Origin: Talpa occidentalis
Lineage: Eukaryota > Chordata > Mammalia > Eulipotyphla > Talpidae
NCBI RefSeq assembly: GCF_014898055.3
Contig: NW_026555331.1
Location: 109,923,194-109,987,193, forward strand
DNA: 64,000 nucleotides
Reading direction: 5' to 3'
Made by a program: the position numbers and the translations under genes. Below the pieces are notes generated by a model. The model did no database searches. It saw only the letters and a program-made list of their open reading frames with translations, and was not told the DNA's origin. Shown piece after piece: positions 1-11,449 of the stretch; the first letter of the stretch is position 1; each line of letters starts with the position of its first letter.

Positions 1-1208
1 AAGAGCTCAAATATTCTTATCTCTCACCTTAAGGACTATAAGATGAGCAAATAAAACCATAGGAGAAGGAGGAGGGAAATAATAAAAAGTAGAGCTTAAA
101 TATGTGAAACAGAAATAAAAAATGAAGTCCAAAAAACTAATGAAACCAAAAGCTGGTCCTTTAAAAAAAAATAAACAAAACAGACAAGACTCTACTAGAT
201 TCACAAAGAAAAAAAGGGAGAAAACTCACAAAATCAAAAACAGATAATAACAGATATCTCAGAAATACAGAGGATCATAAGAGATTAGTATGAACATTTA
301 CATGTCAAAAAGTTGAAAAACTTATATTTGTAATGAACAAATTCTTAGAAAAATAGTACACAAAAAATAAAAAGCATAAAAGCTAATACAAAGGGTATAT
401 ATGCAATTCTATGTGCACTACAGCACTATTTACTATAGCCAAGTTATGTGCATAGAAAAATCAAAGAAATCTACAAAAAAACTTACTAGAATAATTAAGT
501 CACTTTGTTAAGATGAAAATTCTATTCAAATTCAAATTCTATTCAATATTCAAAATTAACTGTAACATTTATACAAAAGCAACAAAAAATGGGAAAATAA
601 AATTTCAAAATAATACTATTTATAATAGTAAAAACACTGCTTAGGGAAAGTTCAACATTGTTAGGAAGTCACACCTTCTGAAATATATGTGTAAACACAA
701 TGCAAATGCAGTCAAAATCCCAGCAAGATTTTTTTGGAGAAATTGATAAAAGATCTCCAACATTTATACAGAAAAATAATTTTGAAAGGAAAAAAAAAAT
801 CAGAAAACTACCTTATTTCAAGTCTTATTATAAAGCTACAGTAATCAAGGTTGCATGTATTGGTATAAATACATACAGACAGATAAGGCAGCAACGAAAA
901 CAGAAGTAAGTCCATATATAATATGATAATATGGTCAGGCAACTTTAAATAAACATGGCAACTTTCAATAAACATGGCAAAGAAGTACATGGGAAGCTTT
1001 TGGCATTTTGGAAGTGTTCAATAATTTGACTCTAGTGGTAGCTATACATTTATTTTTCAAATGTGTAACTCAAAGAACTATACATTCAAAATTGGGGCAT
1101 TTTACTACAAGTAAGTTAAGCCTCAACAAAGCTGATTATACATAACGATAAGCAAGTCACAGTGGAAGATGTGGTAAACATGTGTAACTAAGGATTATCC
1201 TACAAAAT
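1..1208 (+). repeat. Degenerate L1 ORF2 remnants (in DPY19L2 intron 4)
   Basis: About 1-350 and 650-960 read as broken L1 ORF2 on the plus strand (for example the AAAAGCTGGTCCTTT and CAGTCAAAATCCCAGCA segments). The frame is broken by stops and deletions. No DPY19L2 exon is seen here. Confidence 0.6.
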
Positions 1209-1220
1209 ATGTAAATTATG

Positions 1221-1435
1221 GTGCTTCCCTAGTGGCCTAGGGGTTAAGTCTCAGGGCTATCACCACGCTGTCTGAGTCTGATCCCTTTCCACTGTTCCCC
1301 TTAGCAGTGTATTTCAATGAATCCACCAGTTCTCCTCCCCAAACTGTCTCTGGTGAATCTTCTCACCTCCCACACCTCTGGCCTATACCTCGGTTCTTCT
1401 ACACAAAAATAAATAAATAAATAAATATTTTTTAA
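1221..1435 (+). repeat. tRNA-derived SINE, subtype 2, copy 1
   Basis: Diverged copy ending in (AAAT)n, flanked by a 12-bp exact target duplication, ATGTAAATTATG, at 1209-1220 and 1436-1447. The tRNA-like head is followed by the CTCAGCAGTGTATTTCA-type body shared by all copies. Confidence 0.85.
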
Positions 1436-1447
1436 ATGTAAATTATG

Positions 1448-2615
1448 CCAACAAATCAATTTAAAAAACCACTATCAAATAGGTGACGAAGATTTATAAA
1501 GCTTATTGGTAGAACAACAAAGCCAAGTGGCTATTATACACCATGGCCATTAAAAGAGCAAAAATGATACAATATAATAGTTTGAAATCTAATAAGGATA
1601 CAAAGAAAAGTGCCTTCTGCTACACAGCAGTGTAATTGCTATATTTGACTCAGAGACCAATTTAGCAATATCCGATAAAGTTGATCAAGCACATACTCTC
1701 CAGCATAGCAATTCTACTTCTAGATAAATACCCTAGAGAAAATATTGCTTATATACAGTTAGAAAACATATACAAATATATATATTCAACAAGTGTTGAC
1801 AATAAAAAACTGGAAAAATATCAATAAATAGTAATATTTACAAATTAATTTTGGATTTTGTAAAATGGTTAAAATTAAAGAAAAAATCCATAAATACACA
1901 AGGTTCAAAAATATAGGTTGAGGAGAAAGATGTTGAGTGGTAACTTTCATAATGAGGGCATCTGTGTAGATTTACAAAAACATATAAGACATTCCTTGAA
2001 AACAAGTACTAGGCAGATACACATATCAAATTCATGATGATACTTGTGGAAATGAGAAAGGTGAAAATTGGACTGGGGAATGCTTTAATCATTTCAAAAT
2101 ATCTAAAGCAAAAATTACAAGAGTAATGTTTATTATTTATTCTAGATGATTGGTCACACATTTATATGTTATCAGTTTGTGTAATTTAGGTACTCTCATA
2201 AAATCCATACTTTTTAAGGCTAATAAGCATTGGAAGATATTCAAAGATTTCTGTCCCTGTGACCAAATAAATCTTGCTTTATTAATATAACTAGTCTGCT
2301 CATCCATCACTTTCCCAGAGTTTGCATGTGATCATTAGGCCCATTCACAGTCACCATAGTCAACAGACCAACCCCATTTAGAACGCTTGCTGGTTCCTTC
2401 CCATTTGACTTGTCTAATACACCAGTCATTACTTCCATGCTGAGTTTCTGTTTTTTGAGTTTATGAAAGCATAGTTTCTGGAGTCTTTAAAACAGGAACT
2501 TGTGAGCATTTGCTCAACTGTCAGGACACATATAATCAATGAACCTTAAAGGTCCCATGCTTTTAATAACATCATTGTGTTTACTTACAAATATTTGTCC
2601 AAAAATATTACTTAC
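1448..2615 (+). repeat. Old L1 tail and unassigned sequence (DPY19L2 intron 4)
   Basis: About 1480-1880 resembles the old L1 3' end (the segment around CAGCATAGCAATTCTACTTC). From 1900 to 2615 I see AT-rich sequence with no recognisable exon or repeat. Confidence 0.45.
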
Positions 2616-2753
2616 TTCTGGATAAAGATGGAAGCGTTTCACTGTATTAATTACAAGAGGGTATTCAGTAAGTCTGTCATTCATAATCATCCATAGTCCT
2701 TCCATAAAAGAAGGTGCTTCAATAATGGTCTTGAAGTAGGAATAATAAAGCCC
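2616..2753 (-). CDS. DPY19L2: DPY19L2 coding exon 4
   Basis: 138 nt, 46 codons, phase 0: [46 protein letters not shown]. This is a signature block of all DPY19 proteins. It follows TTTAAAG and ends GAA|GTAAGT. The following exon (family ..VIIASWYC..) was not found between 1 and 2615. Confidence 0.95.
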
Positions 2754-5700
2754 CTTTAAAAAGGCATATATTATCACATTAGTAAAATTTGAAAATATTT
2801 ATTCAACTTCTTTAGAAGAAAAAGGAAAAAGTCACTAATAAGACTTCTTAATCCTTGCTATTACTGTATTAAAAAAGGTATATATTTTTGGTCATTGTCA
2901 TACTCCTCATTCTTTTTTTTTTTTCCTGTGAGTTCTAAATATAATATTTCAAACTAAAATGTAGAATAGCTAAATGTTGAAAGGAGCCTTTCTAATCATG
3001 CCTTAAAATACATATACAATATATTTTTAATTCTACCAAATCCAATTTTACCCCCATATTATGAGATGTCCAAAAGTTGAAATCTGAATTCTAGCATAGA
3101 GTACAATGTTGCATATAGAAAATTACTTCTTTTTTCCCCAGTTCTGAAGAAATTACAAATAATGATCACAAGCATCCTTAGATAGAGCTTCACACTTTCA
3201 ATTTACTACATTTGAAGAGTTCTGCATGAAGTAAAAGCTACTGTCAATTAACTACTATTGCTCAGGAAAGAAATGCTATGTCCTTAAAAGGAGACTACGA
3301 TAGTGTGTCTAATTCTATTATATGAAAAAACGTCTTTATTAGGTAAAAAGAGTATTGTTTAGGGCCTCCCTGGTGGCGCAAGGGGTTCAGCACCGCACTA
3401 TGAAGTGATCCGCAGCCTCTGCAACAAAGTTTGATCCCCCGCTGGCCAGGGAGCAACCCACATGGCACAGCAGACCTCTCTCCTGTCTCGCCCGCTGCTC
3501 CCCTCAGCAGTTTACTTTGGTCAATCTGCCTGTTGTGTTCCCCACTCTGTCTCTGGTGAATACTCTCACCCCCCTGCATCTCTGGCCTGTACCCCAGCTC
3601 TTGTATGCATAAATAAATAAATCTTTTTTAAAAAAGAGTACTGTTTAGTTAAAATCCAAAGCTTAACAAAAATCTGTTGTTTCACAAATTTTTCATGAAT
3701 TCATCAATTCCCTTCTCATCAATTCCCAGGGATTCTTCCTAAAACTAAAAGTAAATTAAAGGCAGCTATGTTTATAATAGACTCTCAAAATAAACAAACA
3801 TTAAAGATATCTTCAATGCTGTACTCATTCCTGCCTCATACAATTACTTTATTTTTCAAAGATTAAGCAAGACTAGTAGTGGCTACTAAATTGAAGAAAA
3901 CTTCCAGCTGGTAACTGAAAGACTGTTACCTCATTGTATGACCATACCTCATAGATATGGGAGATGGATAAAATATTAGTTCATAGAAGGATTTTTCCTT
4001 TCTGCTGAAAAGGGCGACAAGGCAATACTACATGAAAGGACATCTAATATGCATATCTATATTTAGAGAAATAGGAAATGTTTTATTAATAACAACTATA
4101 GATTTTGTTCCAGATACTGTACTATGTGCTTTGTTCATCAACTCCCTTCATTTTCACTAAAACCCTATATATGGTATTATTTTTAGTTAGTAGAGGAGAT
4201 TATTGAGAAATCAGAAACCCAGAACTGCTATTTGAATTTAGTGATCTTTCACCAAAGCCTAGACTCTGCCATAGCAAATACTCTTTAATAGTATTTTATA
4301 ACATCTCTTTGGAAAAACACCTTCAAAATACTCAAATACCATACAAATGCTAACATATGTAATTCTTCAAAGCTTTGAAGGGCACAATAGGTGTGAGATT
4401 TAAAAAATAAAGGGTGAGGTACCTAGAGTAAACAAATTGGTAGAGACAGAAGGTAATCAGAGTTGGGGGTAGGAGAATGAGGAGCTGGTATTTTAATAGG
4501 TGCAAAGTTTAGGTTAGGGATAATGAAAAAGTTCTGGAGATAGATGGTAGTGATGGCTATTAAAATTTGAATGTATCTAATGACAGATTGTACCCTCAAA
4601 AGGAATAAAAATGGCAAATTTCTATTGTTTTACATTTAAATTTAAAATTTTAATTTAAGGGACTCCCCTGGTGGCACAGCGGTTATGCGCTGGGCTGCGA
4701 AGCTGCCCACAGCCTCTGCAGTGCCGGTTCGATTCCCAGCCGCTGGCGAAGGTCCCACATGGCGCGACAGACCTCTCCTGCCTCGCCCACTGCTCCCCTC
4801 AGCAGTGTATTTCATCAAGTCTACCTGTTTGTTCTCCGTTCTAGCTCTGGTGAATTATCTCACCATCCCGCACCTCTGACTATACCCAGTGCTTGTATAA
4901 ATAAATAAATAAATTTAAAATAAAATAAAATAAAATTTTAATTTAATCACATTTTTTTAAAGCAGTGGCTACAAAGTTAAAAGAGTCAGTTTTAGTTTGT
5001 CATTTGTCAACAACTAGCTGATCTGGAGGACATTCCTGGTATCTCCTAAATGTCCTGTTCTCTCCTATTGCCATCCCATGTAATCCTTACAATAACGATG
5101 TGAGATAGGTATGGCAGATGGTATTCCCTATTTTATAGATTAAAGCAACAGAACATAAAATATTAACTAAATTATATCAAAAGTTGTTCCTTAAAAGAGA
5201 CTATCTTGACATCATAAGAGACCTTAAGAAAAAAAATTAAAAGAGCCAGATAAAACATGGGGCCCTCCTGACTAGAACAAGAAAAAGCAATTTCTGCTAA
5301 AGTGGTGCCCCATGTCACTTCTTAAATGATCTATTTCTTTGCTCTCTTTCTTCCTCGGTTATAATTTGTCTTTATTATCTTAAGACATTTGCATGAGGAA
5401 AGCAGAGGAGAGGATGAAGTAAGTTTAAAGAAGACCCATAAACACTTTAATATTTAAATAGGGGTTATAGCTTGAGAAACAGTGCAGTTCACCAGATTTC
5501 ATTTTAATTCCCAATTAGTTTCTATCTTACAATCACAACTATTCTTAAATTACAATTAATTCATTAGAAAAAAGAACCTAACCATTTCAGTGCGAAAAGT
5601 CATCTCCCGTTCCAAAGATGAGAGGTGAGAGAAATGACGATCATTTTCAAAAAGTGTTACTAAGTGTATCCTAGAGAAAAAAAAAAAGAAGCTCTATAAG

Positions 5701-8700
5701 AACATGTTTTCAAACCAGTACTAAAATAACTAAGTTACAAAGTAGGGGGGGAAAGCCATAAAAATAAAAAAGAATGTTTATAATAAACACAGACAATTTT
5801 ATAATTAGCATACTCATTTGTGTCTTTTTAGGAATTTATTGTACAATCTAGTATAGCACATAACTAAAATTCCTTAACTCCTTGCTTCTTAATCTCAACT
5901 ATATATCTAAAACCCTTGTGACTCTCTCCACCTTTATGCTTACTCCAGGCCTCTAAAGGAGAACAGAGGCAAGTTTTTTTATATTTCACAAATGATTATA
6001 ATGTATAAGGTTTTTGAAATGCCTCTGCAATTGTGGAAAAGAACTCAGAATAGGGCCTCCCCGGTTGCCCAGCGGTTGAGCCCTGGGTTGCAAAGCTGCC
6101 TGCAGCCTCTGCAGCGCTGGTTCAATCCCTCCCCACTCCCCCACCCCACCCTGCTCCAGGTGAGGGTCCCACATGGTGCAAAGACCTCTCCTGCCACCTG
6201 CTGCTCCCCTCAGCAGTGTACTTCATCAGTGTGCCTGCTCTGCTCTCCGCTCTGACTCTGGTGAATTCTCTCACCCTCCCGCGCTTCTGACTGTACCCAG
6301 TGCTTGTAGAAATAAATAAATAAATAAATCTTTAAAAAAAAATGGAATAGTCAGAGGAAAATATTTTTACTTTTCATGTTCCTTTTATACTTGTGTACAA
6401 TAAGGGGTATGTGCATGCACACTGACAGGCTTCGTCATTTAATTCTGTATTGACATTCAGAGTCTTTATTTTCATTTCTATCTTAGTTTTACTAAAACTT
6501 TATCTCTAAACTTATGTCACTAAAAACAAATTGCTAAAAAATAAAGGAGTTTTTAAAGGAAATAAATGTGCAAAATATTCTAGAAAAGCTAGATATGTAA
6601 GAAATATCATAGTGAATCTGTGATAGGACAAAATCATTTTAATTCTTGAGTAGATATTCCCTAATGCACCCACTTGTGAATGCTATTTCATATGAGGCTT
6701 TTTAAACTGGTGCATAACCAAATACTCTAAACATATAGCAAATAGTTATTGTTATAGTGTATGCAAACAGCAAGGGTGATTTTCAATTCAAATATTTTTA
6801 TTTATTTATTAACTTCAAAAAACTAATCTTACCAGTGCAAAAATCCAACAAAGACAGCTGGAAAAAGAAAAAAGGCAGAGTCATTAAAAGTTACTTTACT
6901 ATAAAATACCTTTAAATCAAATATGTTAAGTGCATTACCTTATATATCTAGAGAAAGAGCATATCCAAGCAAGATGGCTAGCTAATTTTCTGTATATAAG
7001 CATAGGAAAATTTCCAAAAAAACACACCACACATTGTGAATCATGCCTACCTTTGCAGGAGAGACTTGAGCAAAGGGAAAGAGGACTTGAAAGACTTTTA
7101 TGCCTCATTTGCAAAAGAATGTTAACATTATAGATGATTTTGACCTTATTTCGTGGTATTATGATTTTCAGTATTATTATTTCAATTTCTACTTTCTCTT
7201 AGCCTCTCTCTCTTCATATGCAAATTTTAAAAGCAGTAAAAATATTCCTATCTTCTGCTAGGTCCTTTCAGAAGTTACTTTAGCCAACAGGAACCAGTCT
7301 AGGTTACTTTTCTTCCTGTCCAACAGCAGATGGTCAAATGCTTAGGATTCCTTTCTCAGCAACTGCACTGAAAGCCCTTGAAGGTAACTCAGACTTTTGT
7401 GGAGCTTTGAGAAGCCCCAGGCTACTGGCCTGGTAGACTTATCTGGAGCTGCTTTGTCAACACCCTCAGAATGAGGCTTTATAAGAGAGCTGCCTTTGGG
7501 CAAAGGGCTTTCTGAGGAGCTGCATGCCTGTACCTAGTGGGGAGAGGGGACTGCTTGTATTCAAGGAACTATGGAGCTGGGGAGAGAGGATGGGAGGAGA
7601 CCAAGTGAGAACACCGTAAACCCCAATGTTCTCAGAATTTCAGTACATTTTCTTGAACAGATGTCCTTTAAATTGCTCTAAATCTTAAATTTCCAAAGTT
7701 TTGAAAAAGTTGATTCTGATCATTTTCCAAGTGTTTTTGTTACTGTCACAGAGGAGTGAATTTACTTAGCTATTTCTAATGTCCTTCATCCCCTCCAAGA
7801 TTTGTAATGGTATCGTGTATTCTTGAAGTCATTTTAGAAACCACCAACATTAACCTCTTAAAAATTCAAAAAAAATTCTAAACAGAGCTAACAAAATAAA
7901 TGCAAATTAATTGACAAGGAAATTAAGAATAAAAACCCACTGCAGTCTTGAAAATTATCAACCATGATTCTCAAGTTTTCTTTCCTCATTCCTAACCATC
8001 ATGGGCTCTTCATACAGCTCTTCAAAACTTCTCAGGTTTACTTGTTTCATACTACAATCAGTGAACTACAGTCTTTCTCATACTGTAGGTGAGCCAATTC
8101 CACACTTTTACTGAAACAAAGGTCATTTTGATACAAAATCCCGAACTTCTCTTAAATCCACTTCAATGCTTCTCTATACAGTGATCCTGCCTTTTCTAGT
8201 TCCTACCACCTCAAAGAGGGATGCCTCTCCTCTTCCCCAGTTAGCTTGTCAAACTTGTGCCTTTCACCCTTCCCAAATATTCCAAGACTTTAAGTATTCA
8301 ACTATTTCCTCTCTTGGAACCTCAATTTCAACTCTTCTCCTTGTTCTTTCCCTTCAGTCTTTAAATCTCCTAGGCCTTAAAACACTTCCCTTAATTAACA
8401 GGTCTTCAAACAATGAAAGATTTTCTCCCTTTCCTCCCATCCCTGACAAGGTTGTTGGCCAATTTCTTTAGTTCTTAGAACATTTTTTAAATGACCAATG
8501 ACCTTTTAATCAACATCAACTACCTCTTTCCATCTTATGTAGCATTTGACCAAATGCTTGGATTTCTTCCTCTGTCTTCTTCCATACAAGAACTATACTC
8601 ATTCTGTTTTTCTGAACACTGTTTTTATATGCTTACCTATCTGGCTTTTCATTTTCCTCTCCTCTTTAAAGTGTAATTGGTCTTCCCAAGTATCTTTACT

Positions 8701-10808
8701 TTGCCCGCTTTGCTCTTGGCAATCTCAATTTATAGTTCCAACTCACTTTTACATGGATGATTCCCAAATCTATAATCCTCACACCTGAACAAACTTTCTT
8801 ATTCCTCCTCCTCTCAATCTCTCTCTCTCCTGTTGTACCTCACCAAAACCAGTCCTTTCAATCTCCATCAAATCCCATTTCTATCCTCGCCCCTCCACTT
8901 CTATTTCTATCCTCATTGAGACCACCATTGTTTGGATTCAAGTAGTAATGTTCCAATTATTCTTTCTGCTTCTTTGCTCAGTCCTCCTGCAGCCCATTTT
9001 ACATACTGCTGTCAAGTTAACCTTTCAGAAGCATACTACTGATCATGCCATGTTCCTCCTATTTAAGTTATTCAGTGGGGACACTGTGAATAGATTAAAT
9101 GAGACTGAGTTATTTGTTTTTAAAACAGTTAATTTTGATATATGCATTTTACCTCATTGGATTTTTTTTCCTTAAAAGTAAAGCATCAAAAATGAAGTTC
9201 AAATGCCTAAACCTAAACAAGATTCTCCATGGCTGGTTGCAACTGTCCCAACTTATTTCTACTTCCTCTTCATTTGCATACTTTGTGTCCTTCCTTTCAG
9301 CCTTACTTCACCTTTATGTTTTCTTACTTTCTATCCAACCATGTTGTTCTACCAAACTGCAGTACTTGTTTCTCTGCTAAACCAAATATTAGCTTTTCCG
9401 TCACTGTATGAAACACACCTTTTTCTAACTCTATCCATGTCATTTTCCACTTTCCATCCTAAAGTAGTACTTCACATGTCTGAACTCTAACAGCACTTCT
9501 TATAGTTAGTTATTATTTCACCCAGCACTGGACCTTCAACATGCCAGACCTGGGTGTACTGGAGCTTGTGTTTGGGATGGCAAAACAGCTTGGTTTCCAA
9601 GACCATGTTGATTCTGGATGTGGGATATATGTTACCATAAGTAGACATCTGACAAAAGTAAATACAATTTCCATCTAATTTATTCATCAAGTATTCTTAA
9701 AACCTCCAATATGGAGACTCATCCTACTTTAACATCATACTCAACTTAAGTGGAAAAGAAATCACTGGTCACATTAGGAGTCATTTATTTGTCTCCATTT
9801 ATAAAAGCAGTCAGTTTACAAAAAAACAGCAACAACATTTAAGTTACCTCTCAAGCTACAGAAAATGACGACTGTTAAAGGAGGAAAATCTTTCAATAGC
9901 TTAAATAAAATTCCCCTAACGTTAGGCACTGAAGATCCACAGATACATGAAAGTAAGTGGATACCAACATGGGGTGATCTATTGTCTAATTTGGCTCTAT
10001 TTCCCTCTTAATAACTCTCAGCTAATGTTAAAGAGCCAGGACTTCATTTTGTCTTACTTTAGGTATGCAGGAACATAAGGTCCCCCAAGAGCCATCCTAG
10101 CATATTTACAAACTGTAATAATGACTGCCCTGATTGAGAGGATTTTGTTGCTGACATGGGAGTGACCACTATGTCCGAAAACCACGCACAGATGTCTTAA
10201 AACAAGAACTAAAGGGAAGGGGATTCCTGTGAGGGACTGCAGCGCCTGGACCTTGTCATGACTGCTCATAGACTTGCTTTTTAAACTACCTCCTTCAAGA
10301 TTCACCCAAACCACTTTACTCCGAGGCTCTGATGGTTCCTCTAAACTGTGGGCGTCTTGCGGGAGGGCAACCTGCCAGGAGCCAAAGGGCTCCTAGCGCC
10401 GGCTGCTCCAGGCCTGCCCAGCTCACCTATGCTGAAGGTGGTCTTTCTTGAGAACTGGCTTCTCCGCAGTAAGAGCACCTTCTCGCGGAGTTGGGCCACC
10501 AGAAAGTGGACCAGTTGGAACTGCAAGCGGCCGAGAAGGGTTCTTTCGACCACTTCCAGCTGCAAGCAATTCTGAGCGTTCAGGTTTCGGGTCCTCCTTG
10601 GCGAATACTCCCGGGCACCCCCTGGCAGGTTCCCGCCTCCTAAGGGCAAAGGCAGCTCCCGCTTTTCCACCTCCTGATTCGGCTTCTCCTCCAGCTCCGG
10701 CTCCCCGGCTCCCGTGGCCCGGCGCCGCCGCCGAGTCTGCGGGGTGCGGGGAGAGCGCGACGGCTCTGACGCCGCTTCTTTGAGCTTATTCCTCGTCTGC
10801 CCCACCAT
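2616..10808 (-). CDS. DPY19L2: DPY19L2, 5' part (4 coding exons; gene runs off left edge)
   Basis: DPY19L2 is a multi-pass protein of the inner nuclear membrane in spermatids, needed to anchor the acrosome; relatives DPY19L1 and DPY19L3 are C-mannosyltransferases. The exons found are 10427-10808, 6833-6857, 5583-5670 and 2616-2753, together 633 nt (211 codons) open in one frame. The identity is DPY19L2 rather than L1: the N-terminus has [17 protein letters not shown] and LVAQLREKV, and later [20 protein letters not shown] and FHLYPE. L1 has ISHLEREMAF and FNLYPE instead, and lacks the Arg/Gln-rich head. The remaining exons were not found above position 1. Both genes in the window share this strand. 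Confidence 0.9.
3363..3630 (+). repeat. tRNA-derived SINE, subtype 2, copy 2
   Basis: Full-length: GGCCTCCCTGGTGGCGCAAG head, body, and CTTGTATGCATAAATAAATA-type tail. Target duplication of 18 bp with one mismatch at 3345-3362 and 3631-3648. In DPY19L2 intron 3. Confidence 0.92.
3650..4658 (+). repeat. DPY19L2 intron 3: MIR-like and old L1 3' end
   Basis: About 4090-4260 looks like a worn MIR. About 4400-4640 matches an old L1 3' untranslated region (AATGAAAAAGTTCTGGAGAT). The rest is AT-rich with nothing recognisable. Confidence 0.5.
4659..4930 (+). repeat. tRNA-derived SINE, subtype 1, copy 3
   Basis: Full-length copy; the B-box region reads CGGTTCGATTCCC. Flanked by 16-bp duplications, TAAAATTTTAATTTAA, at 4643-4658 and 4931-4946. 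It sits in the tail of an older L1. Confidence 0.92.
4948..5582. other. Rest of DPY19L2 intron 3
   Basis: About 5030-5160 looks like a diverged MIR (CAATAACGATGTGAGATAGG type). Otherwise unassigned AT-rich intron up to exon 3. Confidence 0.4.
5583..5670 (-). CDS. DPY19L2: DPY19L2 coding exon 3
   Basis: 88 nt; completes a Trp codon, then [20 protein letters not shown] and REMTFRTEM. It covers the end of the first membrane span and the start of the first lumenal region. The acceptor is TCTCTAG and the donor ATG|GTTAGG (T at +3, so a weak donor). Confidence 0.92.
6053..6342 (+). repeat. tRNA-derived SINE, subtype 1, copy 4
   Basis: Full-length copy in intron 2 of DPY19L2 ending (AAAT)nCTTT plus A-run. 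Target duplication is weak: GAATAG directly before and shortly after. A C-rich expansion lies near 6127-6160. Confidence 0.88.
6833..6857 (-). CDS. DPY19L2: DPY19L2 micro-exon 2 (25 nt)
   Basis: Only 25 nt, between TTCCAG and GTAAGA. With the flanking phase bases it gives AVFVGFLHW, starting the first membrane segment that continues IHLVTLFEN in the next exon. The phase (1 in, 2 left over) fits both neighbours exactly. It corresponds to the AVLVAILHF stretch of the family. Confidence 0.85.
6858..8160. other. DPY19L2 intron 1, left part
   Basis: No exon or clear repeat recognised. Around 7260-7620 the base composition is more mixed than in the flanks, but I cannot assign it. Confidence 0.3.
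8190..9490 (+). repeat. Ancient L2 (CR1-type LINE) remnant
   Basis: Long pyrimidine-rich stretch in DPY19L2 intron 1. Its segments resemble the L2 3' part: cytosine-rich serine/leucine runs, then a diverged form of the motif around ACTGATCATGCCATG. Several overlapping open frames on the plus strand are a by-product of its low purine content. Confidence 0.5.
9491..10340. other. DPY19L2 intron 1, right part
   Basis: Unassigned sequence before exon 1. I see no splice-flanked coding segment or recognisable repeat. Confidence 0.3.
10427..10808 (-). CDS. DPY19L2: DPY19L2 coding exon 1
   Basis: Encodes 127 codons plus one base. The start [19 protein letters not shown] is the first in-frame ATG after the upstream GTG codon at 10833-10835, with A at -3 and G at +4. 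A basic, Arg-rich nuclear-side head (RRRRR near residue 28) is followed by an acidic stretch and the family block [18 protein letters not shown] ... [12 protein letters not shown]. It ends TTFSI plus G before GTGAGC. It lies wholly inside the 10.3-11.05 kb CpG island. Confidence 0.88.
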
Positions 10809-10942
10809 TTTCTCATAGTCCCTGTTCGGATGCACTGGGTCGCTCTCCGGCGCCGGCTCGGCGGAGTCGGGCGAGATCAGCTGGGGCCTGGCCCGGCTCG
10901 CAGCCTCAACGACTGGTCCCCGCCGCCGTTGCGGGCCGCAGG

Positions 10943-10956
10943 GTCGTCATGGCGAC
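10943..10956. promoter_or_regulatory. RFX X-box-like imperfect palindrome upstream of DPY19L2
   Basis: GTCGTCATGGCGAC matches the RFX palindrome GTTGCCATGGCAAC at 11 of 14 positions. It lies about 135 bases upstream of the DPY19L2 start codon inside the CpG island. RFX2 drives many spermatid genes, so the context fits, but binding is inference. Confidence 0.4.
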
Positions 10957-11113
10957 CGCGAAAGCCGCAGGGGCGGGGGCGGGGGCGGGGCAGTGCGGGC
11001 GCCTCCCGCGCACAGACCCCCGCGCGCGCCTCTTTGCCTGCGGCTGCCGAGTCTAAAACAACTCTGTGATTTGAATGCCTTTCTTCGAGATCAGCCGTCA
11101 AGCTTGTTCTGGC

Positions 11114-11390
11114 TGTTTGTTTGTTTGTTTTTTAAAGATTTACTTGTTTTTATACAAGAACTGGGGTACAGGCCAGAGATGCAAGGGGTGAAAGGACTCA
11201 CCAGAGACAGAGTGGGGAACAGAACAGGCAGACTGATGAAATACACTGCTGAGGGGAGCAGCGGGCGAGACAGGAGAGGTCTGCCGCGCCATATGGGACT
11301 CTCCCTGGCCGGCTGGGAATCGAACCCGCGCTGCAGAGGCAGCCGACAGCTTCACAGCACTGTGCTCAACCCGCTGCGCTACCAGGGAGG
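11114..11390 (-). repeat. tRNA-derived SINE, subtype 2, copy 5
   Basis: Reverse-oriented copy just upstream of the DPY19L2 CpG island. 10-bp exact duplication TTGTTCTGGC at 11104-11113 and 11391-11400. The head on the minus strand reads ACCTCCCTGGTAGCGCAGCG. Confidence 0.92.
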
Positions 11391-11449
11391 TTGTTCTGGC
11401 CATGTTTACCGAAAACCTTGCATGTCCTTATGGTTGCTGAAGGGAAAGG

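Larger units (their letters stand above)
10340..11060. promoter_or_regulatory. DPY19L2: CpG island / DPY19L2 promoter
   Basis: GC-rich, CpG-dense block covering exon 1 and about 250 bases upstream of the start codon. It holds tandem GC boxes at about 10970-10991. Minus-strand transcription of DPY19L2 should start in its right part. No first exon of a divergent plus-strand gene was recognised. Confidence 0.75.

Noticed and set aside
4685..4760. tRNA gene suggested by A and B boxes
   Set aside because: The head does not fold into a proper cloverleaf and is joined to a SINE body and tail with target duplications.
8166..9490. Series of 60-100 codon open frames on the plus strand
   Set aside because: Low-complexity Ser/Leu/Pro/Phe products from pyrimidine-rich L2-like DNA in overlapping frames; no start context or domain.
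10341..10835. DPY19L2 exon 1 as a 164-codon single-exon gene starting at 10835
   Set aside because: The codon at 10835 is GTG, and the reading frame after 10427 is intron behind a proper GTGAGC donor; the family match stops there.
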